DNA from: TMP-86 sp046347195
GTDB taxonomy: Bacteria > Pseudomonadota > Gammaproteobacteria > Steroidobacterales > Steroidobacteraceae
Direction: 5' to 3'
Length of the DNA stretch: 64,000 nucleotides
NCBI GenBank assembly: GCA_046347195.1
Contig: JAXMGQ010000004.1
Location: 1-64,000, forward strand
Both the position numbers and the translations under genes were made by a program. Below the pieces are notes generated by a model. It searched no databases, had not been told where the DNA came from, and worked only from the letters and a program-made list of their open reading frames with translations. Shown here piece after piece: positions 60,201 through 64,000 of the stretch; positions within the stretch are counted from its first letter, which is position 1, and each line of letters starts with the position of its first letter.

Positions 60201-61208
60201 CCGCACGGATTGCCGCTGTTCGGCACCGGTGACTGGAATGATGGCATGAACCGCGTCGGCGCCGAAGGACGCGGCGAGAGCACCTGGATGGCCTGGTTCC
60301 TGAACGCCACGCTCCTGGCCTTCGCGCCGGTGGCCGAAGGTCGCGGCGACACCGCGCGCGCGACACGCTGGCGGGAGCACGCCGCGCGCCTGGCCGCGGC
60401 GGTGGAGCGCGAGGCCTGGGACGGAGCATGGTACCGGCGCGGCTATTACGATGACGGTGCGCCGCTGGGTTCCAGCCAGAGCGATGAGTGCCGCATCGAT
60501 TCCATCGCGCAGTCCTGGGGCGTGATCAGCGGCGCCGCGGACCAGGCCCGCGTGGCGCGCGCCATGGACGAGGTCGATGCACGGCTGGTGGACCGTGAGC
60601 ACGACCTCATCCGCCTGTTCACGCCGGCCTTCGATCGCAGCGCGCACGATCCTGGTTACGTGAAGGGGTATCCCTCGGGCCTGCGCGAGAATGGCGGGCA
60701 GTACACCCATGGCGCCGTGTGGAGCGTGCTGGCCTTCACCCGGCTCGGCGATGGCGATCGCGCCGGCGAGCTGCTTTCGATGATCAATCCGGTTCACCAC
60801 GCCGATACCGCGGAACGCATGGACCGCTACAAGGTGGAACCCTATGTGCTGTGCGCCGACCTGTACACGGCGCCGGGCCACGAGGGTCGCGGCGGATGGA
60901 CCTGGTACACCGGTTCCGCGGGCTGGCTGTACCGGACGGCGCTCGAGGGCCTGCTGGGCTTCGAGGTGCTCGACCGGCAGATCTCGATCGAGCCCTGCAT
61001 CCCGCGCCGATGGACCGGGTACAGGGTGAGTTACCAGCGCGGGGACACGCGCCATCTCATCCACATCAGCAATCCGCAGGGCGTGAACCGCGGGATCCGC
61101 TCCGTGACGGTGGATGGTGGCGCCGTGCATACGGCCCCTGCCACCCGCGCGTTGCTGCCCGTCTTCGAGGACGGGCGCACGCATCACATCGAGATCATCC
61201 TCGGCTGA
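57243..61208 (+). CDS. Stand-alone GH94 protein, cyclic beta-1,2-glucan synthase C-terminal half
   Basis: 1321 residues. Two beta-sandwich domains of the GH94/NdvB type are visible: about 30-330 (LLSNGHYTVMVSAAGSGFSRWRDL) and about 520-815 (FFNGVGGFSAGGEEY, NSREYQLTPWSNDP). A mixed segment lies between them. The catalytic alpha/alpha-barrel spans about 830-1250 with FRDQLQDVM, GTGDWNDGMNRVG (994-1006; Asp1000 is the expected acid) and EPYV. In NdvB this unit trims glucan length by phosphorolysis after a GT84 domain; no GT84, no membrane helix and no signal peptide are present here. A soluble beta-1,2-oligoglucan phosphorylase is the best guess. Confidence 0.85.
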   Translation: MAERPTIAPPAGDEASAAGARRFDSARQKSPRAHLLSNGHYTVMVSAAGSGFSRWRDLAVCRWREDPTCDDAGSFLYLRDAGSGRVWSAGFQPVGIEADAYRAEFREDGVIIERRDGEVLTRQTIVVSPREDAELRWVEIGNQGSIPLTIELTSYQEMALAPPAADAAHPAFSKMFVQTEWSAAEGALLARRRPRDPAEVSLWAAQLCNTEAAAGIDVEGGVQFESDRARFIGRGRTLRQPEALAAATPLSGSTGTVLDPVLCLRQRLRIAPGAVAKVAFWTLVAPTREALLDLARRLRAPGCAAEVLRLAAERARAGHSEGHIDGPRARTFQQLANAVLYANPALRAPAALLAANRDGAPLLWAHGISGDVPIVLLRLASSAGAACVRETMRAFEYCRAKRLDLDLLVLDERPAAGDTLGAALLEEARDVQQRAGASGGRGRIFLLDAAKVPAANRALMQAAARVVLLAEGSTLGELLEHTDAGRLPPDPRTSAAQQATLQATRPVADRSASPAGLQFFNGVGGFSAGGEEYRCELGGGQVTPAPWVNVIANPHFGFLVSAMGAGNTYSVNSREYQLTPWSNDPVSEPPGEAFFLQDLDSGALWCPTALPVQDPGLRFGCSHGQGYSRFDVQAQDIDTELLQFVPLQDAVKISRLRLTNRSDRPRRLSVTGYLDWVLGDQRQKTALHLLTERDADSGALWARNPWNTGFPGRIAFFDMGGLQERFTTDRSEFLGRHGSLSAPRALLGHHRLSGRVGGGFDACAALQCEIRLAPGERRDLVFLLGDAASESEARELVRRYRPAGTDAQLAAVRAFWDRTLGTVQVTTPEPALDLMLNRWLLYQTLACRIWARAGFYQASGAYGFRDQLQDVMTMCATHPSITRAHLLAAAARQFEPGDVQHWWLPSSGLGVRTRIADNRIWLPYVTLHYLRVTADQGVLEEDLPFLGGPALRSDQHEEVTIPPLSGTSASLYEHCARALDISLSVGPHGLPLFGTGDWNDGMNRVGAEGRGESTWMAWFLNATLLAFAPVAEGRGDTARATRWREHAARLAAAVEREAWDGAWYRRGYYDDGAPLGSSQSDECRIDSIAQSWGVISGAADQARVARAMDEVDARLVDREHDLIRLFTPAFDRSAHDPGYVKGYPSGLRENGGQYTHGAVWSVLAFTRLGDGDRAGELLSMINPVHHADTAERMDRYKVEPYVLCADLYTAPGHEGRGGWTWYTGSAGWLYRTALEGLLGFEVLDRQISIEPCIPRRWTGYRVSYQRGDTRHLIHISNPQGVNRGIRSVTVDGGAVHTAPATRALLPVFEDGRTHHIEIILG

Positions 61209-61217
61209 TGCTTTGCC

Positions 61218-61255
61218 GCCCGGCGGCCCGGCGGCCCGGCGATCCGGCGATCCGG
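61218..61255. repeat. Tandem 8-mer repeat after the GH94 gene
   Basis: Three units GCCCGGCG are followed by one and three-quarters units ATCCGGCG, 9 bp beyond the GH94 stop. It is a small GC-rich tandem array between convergent genes; no function is evident. Confidence 0.7.
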
Positions 61256-61274
61256 TTCGCCGCGATCGATGAGA

Positions 61275-61874
61275 TCAGCTTCTGGCTCCGGCGCGGCCCC
61301 GGGCCTGCGCGGCGAGGTTCTTCAACATGCTGGACAGCTCCTCGGCATGCTCCTCCTCGACGGCGAGGATATGCTCCAGGATGCGCCGCGTGGTGTGGTC
61401 GTGATCCTTCAGGAAGGCGATCATCTCGCGATAGGACTCGATGGCCACGCGCTCGGCCACCAGGTCCTCGCGGATCATCGACTCGAGATCGGTTCCCGCC
61501 TGGTATTCGGAGTGGCTGCGCATCGTCAGCCCTTCGGGGTTGAAGTCGGGTTCGCCGCCGAGCTGCACGATGCGCTCGGCGATCTTGTCGGCGTGCTCCT
61601 GCTCCTCCTGGGAGTGCTGCAGGAACTCCTGCTTGATCGCTTCCGCCAGCAACCCTTCGGCCATGAAGTAGTGACGGCGGTAGCGCAGCACGCAGACCAG
61701 CTCGGTGGCCAGCGCCTCGTTCAGGATCTTCAGCACGGTCTGCTTGTTGGCGCTGTAGCTGGGCGTGACCGCGCCTTGTTCGATGTGCTGGCGGGCGCGC
61801 TGGCGGAGTTCGTTGACATCGCTGAGAAAGGGCGTCGCGGCCGGCTCGCCCTGCAGCGGTTGGGCAGTATTCAT
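61275..61874 (-). CDS. Ferritin-like (bacterioferritin-type) protein
   Basis: 199 residues. A four-helix ferritin-like domain with metal-ligand pattern: LNEALATELVCVLRYRRHY, EEQEHADKIAERI, EDLVAERVAIESYREM and VEEEHAEELSSML (E...ExxH twice). An N-terminal extension of 45 residues is not part of the fold. It is annotated bacterioferritin in many genomes but lacks the haem Met clearly. Iron storage or peroxide protection is likely. It is the last gene of the YqjD/YqjE cluster and overlaps the preceding stop by 4 nt. Confidence 0.82.
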   Translation of the reverse strand: MNTAQPLQGEPAATPFLSDVNELRQRARQHIEQGAVTPSYSANKQTVLKILNEALATELVCVLRYRRHYFMAEGLLAEAIKQEFLQHSQEEQEHADKIAERIVQLGGEPDFNPEGLTMRSHSEYQAGTDLESMIREDLVAERVAIESYREMIAFLKDHDHTTRRILEHILAVEEEHAEELSSMLKNLAAQARGRAGARS

Positions 61875-62221
61875 GGCTTGGCTCCTCGAGCGTTGATGAG
61901 TCTGGCGATCACGATCCTGGAGATCGTGTTGAGGGGAAGCATTCGAAGCAGGCGCAATGCCTTGGTTGGCGAGAGGGCGAACAGCGCCAGCAGCATGACG
62001 AGCATGCCCCCCGTACCCTGTCCACGGCTGAAGAAGCGCATGGTGGCGCTGCGCGGAAAATGGCCGTTGCCGCCCCGCCGCGCCTCCTGGCCCTCTCCTG
62101 GCGAAGGCTCGAACAGCTCGAGCAATTCGGCGCGGGAGCGCGCCAGGCGCACCTGCGGAGGTTCGCGCACCGGGCTCGAACCGCGCAACGCCTGTTCCGG
62201 ATGATCATCGACAGGAGTCAT
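61871..62221 (-). CDS. Small membrane protein of unknown function in the YqjD/YqjE cluster
   Basis: 116 residues, not recognised. The first 65 are charged and probably cytoplasmic (RSRAELLELFEPSPGEGQEARR). One membrane helix follows (GGMLVMLLALFALSP) and then a basic tail with LLRMLPLNTISRIVIARLI. It overlaps both the YqjE-like gene and the ferritin-like gene by 4 nt, so it is translated with them. Conservation of the spacing suggests a real gene. Confidence 0.65.
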   Translation of the reverse strand: MTPVDDHPEQALRGSSPVREPPQVRLARSRAELLELFEPSPGEGQEARRGGNGHFPRSATMRFFSRGQGTGGMLVMLLALFALSPTKALRLLRMLPLNTISRIVIARLINARGAKP

Positions 62222-62691
62222 GCGTAGTCCCGGGGCTGTTCATCATGGGAGGGCGGCGGCGAAGAGGGCGGTGGTGATGTCCGTGCCGCATCCCGTGGCG
62301 CCGCCGGCGGCGGCTCGTCCGGGCCGAGCAGCCGTTCCAGCAATGCCCGGTCCTGCCGCCATTCCCGGGCGACGTGCGCGAGCAGGGTCTCCTCTGACTT
62401 GCCCCGCGACAGGGACATCACCAGTCCCGCCAGCGTGATCAAGGCGAACACGGCCAGCATCGAGAGGATGACCCACATGCGGTAGGGCGTGTCCCATGCG
62501 GCGGCGATCACCGCGACGCAGATCATCAGCAGCGTGAAGACGGCGCCCAGCAGCGCGACGACGAGCGCGATCAAACGGCGCGTCGCGCGCTGCTGGAACT
62601 TCAGCAGGTCCTCCTCGGCCAGTTCCGCGTAGGCAAGGAGATGCCGAAGCAGGATGGGCAGCGCTTGCGGAAGCGTCCACCATGCCTTCAT
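62218..62691 (-). CDS. Phage-holin superfamily III / YqjE-like membrane protein
   Basis: 157 residues from ATG 62691. An amphipathic N-terminal helix (PQALPILLRHLLAYAELAEEDLLKFQQ) precedes two membrane helices (RRLIALVVALLGAVFTLLMICVAVIAAAW and WVILSMLAVFALITLAGLVM; pieces LVVALLGAVFTLLMICVA and SMLAVFALITLAG). This is the YqjE/DUF1469 architecture. The C-terminal tail is Pro-rich. Usually co-encoded with YqjD, as here, and linked to envelope stress in stationary phase. The longer upstream frame is a shadow of yqjD. Confidence 0.82.
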   Translation of the reverse strand: MKAWWTLPQALPILLRHLLAYAELAEEDLLKFQQRATRRLIALVVALLGAVFTLLMICVAVIAAAWDTPYRMWVILSMLAVFALITLAGLVMSLSRGKSEETLLAHVAREWRQDRALLERLLGPDEPPPAAPRDAARTSPPPSSPPPSHDEQPRDYA

Positions 62692-62698
62692 GGACCGG

Positions 62699-63076
62699 TC
62701 AGGAACGACGCGCCGCGAGGAAGCCGATGGCGATTCCCACCAACGCGGCGACGCCGAGCGCCTGCCAGGGATTCTCGCGCACGAGATCGTCGGTGCTGCC
62801 CGCCACGGCCTGTGCCTGGCGACGGACCTTGTCGGCACCGTCGTTGATGGCATCCCGCGCGGAGGACACCGCATCACGCAGCCGGTCGCGGATGCGTGCG
62901 ATCTCCGGATCCTTGACATCCGAGACCCGCGACACGAGTTCCTCGACGTCGTCGATCAGGTTCCTGAACTCACCGCTCGCGGCATCCTTCAGGTTGCGGG
63001 CCCGTTCGGCCACTTCTTCCTTGAGGTTGCGGCCGTTGCGGGCCTGGTTCATGGTGGCATCGTATGTGCTTTCCAT
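62699..63076 (-). CDS. YqjD/ElaB-family (DUF883) membrane-anchored protein
   Basis: 125 residues. A long amphipathic, charged helical region (LKEEVAERARNLKDAASGEFRNLIDDVEELVSRV, in part: EFRNLIDDVEELVSRV) ends in the C-terminal anchor ENPWQALGVAALVGIAIGFLAARRS with the GxxxG motif (key part ALGVAALVGIAIGFLA). DUF883 proteins bind stationary-phase ribosomes at the inner membrane in E. coli. ATG 63076 (MESTYDATM) has an AGGAGTT site upstream. First gene of the four-gene cluster. Confidence 0.88.
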   Translation of the reverse strand: MESTYDATMNQARNGRNLKEEVAERARNLKDAASGEFRNLIDDVEELVSRVSDVKDPEIARIRDRLRDAVSSARDAINDGADKVRRQAQAVAGSTDDLVRENPWQALGVAALVGIAIGFLAARRS

Positions 63077-63140
63077 CTGGGTGGAACTCCTTGCGGGTAG
63101 GTCGGTTGCAGTGCGGGAAATGGGGTCGAACCGCGGGAAA

Positions 63141-63304
63141 TCAAACCCGGCGCGTGACACTGAACAGGAAGGTGATCAAGGCGCCGATCAGGAACACGAA
63201 GAACAGGATCTTGGCGATGCCGGCCGCACCGGCGGCAATGCCACCGAAGCCGAAGATTTGCCAGGATCAACGATGACGAAGAAAACGACAGCGTAGTGAA
63301 GCAT
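63141..63304 (-). CDS. DUF1328 small membrane protein, frameshifted as read
   Basis: The minus strand opens MLHYAVVFFVIV, then at about 63255-63268 (GATCCTGGCAAATC) the frame is lost, and it resumes as IFGFGGIAAGAAGIAKILFFVFLIGALITFLF with ending SVTRRV (key parts IFGFGGIAAGAAG, ILFFVFLIGAL). This is the DUF1328/YtjA family of about 53 residues with two membrane helices. The ATG-stop span is 3n+2; removal of two single bases restores 53 codons. Too short to be called as an ordinary ORF. Family function unknown; stress-induced in several bacteria. Confidence 0.7.
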
Positions 63305-63451
63305 AACCCTTTCTCCTTAAAGCGCAATGTCGAGGAAGCCAGTGTGCGCAGGGCAGCATGTGCCTGCCGTCGGCACCCCGCGCCGGCCCCTGTAGGAATC
63401 TCGCTCACCGGCCGGTTGACAGGGCAGTTCGGCCCGCGCTGGACAACCACC

Positions 63452-64000
63452 ATGAGGCTGCCCACACTCCCCGCCATGAAGCTCCTCGGCGTGTATTTCG
63501 AGCGCAACCGCCACTGGACGCTGCTGCTGCTGCCCGTGATGCTCATCGCCTTCCTCGCGGGCCTGTTCCTGCTGGCCACCGAGGGACAGGCCCGGCTCGA
63601 GCTCGCGAACGTCCGCGTCCAGCAATCCGACCAGCGCGAACAGCTCCTCGCCGCCTACATGAACGAGCGCCGAGAATGCGGAAACCGCGCAGCGTGGCTA
63701 CCTCATCACCTTCGGAACGAAAATGATTTGCTCCCTTACCGCAAGGCGGTGGCGCGGATCGGCTTCTCAACGAGATCCGCATTGCCTACCGGCAGGACAC
63801 TGCCGCCCTGGAGCAGGTCCGCCAGCTGCGGCTCGCCACCGGCATGAAGATGGGGGAGCTCGATTCCACCCTGGCCCTGGCACGCACCCGCGGCCCCGAG
63901 GCGGCGATGGAGCTGCTGCGCACCGGCGCGGGCCAGCGCTACATGGATGACCTGCGCAACCGGGTGGGCGCGCTGCGCGACCGTGAATCGCGCGAACGTC
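63452..64000 (+). CDS. CHASE3-type sensor protein, 5' part, several frameshifts, cut by window edge
   Basis: The start (ATG 63452 or 63476) gives a membrane helix (HWTLLLLPVMLIAFLAGLFLL), then a CHASE3-like sensory region. The protein is only readable by changing frame three times: after AAYMNE (about 63668) to AENAETAQRGYLITFGTK, at about 63722 to DLLPYRKA, and at about 63751 to DRLLNEIRIAYRQDTAALEQVRQLRLATGMKMGEL (key part LLNEIRIAYRQDTAALE). CHASE3 domains precede histidine kinases, diguanylate cyclases or chemoreceptors; the output domain lies outside the window. Three shifts within 90 bp suggest either a true pseudogene or poor base quality near this edge. Confidence 0.6.

Noticed and set aside
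57993..61187. 1064-codon minus-strand ORF opposite the GH94 gene
   Set aside because: Antisense shadow caused by GC-rich third positions; no domain is visible and the plus strand carries a complete GH94 enzyme.

Overview
The window is a GC-rich, densely packed chromosomal segment of a gammaproteobacterium. Gene orders typical of that class are present: dapF-DUF484-xerC, hslV-hslU-DUF971-ubiE-ubiJ-ubiB, algZ-algR-hemC-hemD, and a polA/small RNA/engB/cytochrome c4/dsbA neighbourhood. An arginine operon using an N-acylornithine carbamoyltransferase, a UrcA protein and a C-rich-loop small RNA point towards the Xanthomonadales/Nevskiales/Steroidobacter side of the class. That placement is inference; no rRNA gene is in the window.

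Layout. 1-3.0 kb: 3' part of a Ycf46-type AAA ATPase, an SDR protein and a carboxylesterase. 3.1-11.3 kb: arginine regulon argR, argG, DUF1611 protein, argC, argD, argF' (N-acylornithine carbamoyltransferase), argB, argH, with two ARG-box-like sites on the argR promoter and mostly 4-nt start/stop overlaps. 11.4-19.2 kb: periplasmic FKBP isomerase, phospholipase-D-type synthase divergent from an LptM-like lipoprotein, exported amidohydrolase, YXWGXW protein, polA. 19.3-24.9 kb: OMP barrel, VIT1-type transporter and a four-gene MacAB-like ABC operon. 25.0-29.5 kb: an apparent 113-nt sRNA, engB, cytochrome c4, lipoprotein DsbA, CorA, a KAS III enzyme. 29.6-32.4 kb: UrcA, a LysR regulator, a duplicated-repeat exported protein, an ArsC-like protein.

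32.4-39.7 kb is an accessory island of lower GC. It holds DUF1778/GNAT, PrlF/YhaV and Phd/PemK-like toxin-antitoxin pairs, ParD with only a stub of ParE, an orphan XRE antitoxin, a SWIM-SNF2 helicase and a DUF72 protein. It ends at the 3' side of tRNA-Arg(CCG). No integrase or duplicated att site was seen, so it looks like a decayed or gradually built island.

39.9-57.2 kb returns to core genes: cytochrome c5, comM, ubiK, a P-II gene preceded by a 17-codon P-II stub, algZR, hemCD, an orphan ParA-like ATPase, dapF, xerC, hslVU and ubiEJB. 57.2-61.2 kb is one large GH94 protein resembling the C-terminal half of cyclic beta-1,2-glucan synthase without its GT84 domain. 61.3-63.3 kb is a stress-type cluster (DUF1328, YqjD, YqjE-like, small membrane protein, ferritin-like). 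The window ends in a frame-broken CHASE3-type sensor.

Five otherwise conserved genes (YXWGXW, algR, hslU, DUF1328, CHASE3 sensor) are broken by 1-nt indels as read. A sequence-quality cause is at least as likely as real pseudogenisation. The most interesting signals are the arginine operon (no argA or argE, a P-loop DUF1611 protein in the pathway, and an atypical carbamoyltransferase substrate-discriminating residue), the sRNA at the Spot 42 locus, the stand-alone GH94 protein, and the island with its palindromic operators and symmetric promoters.
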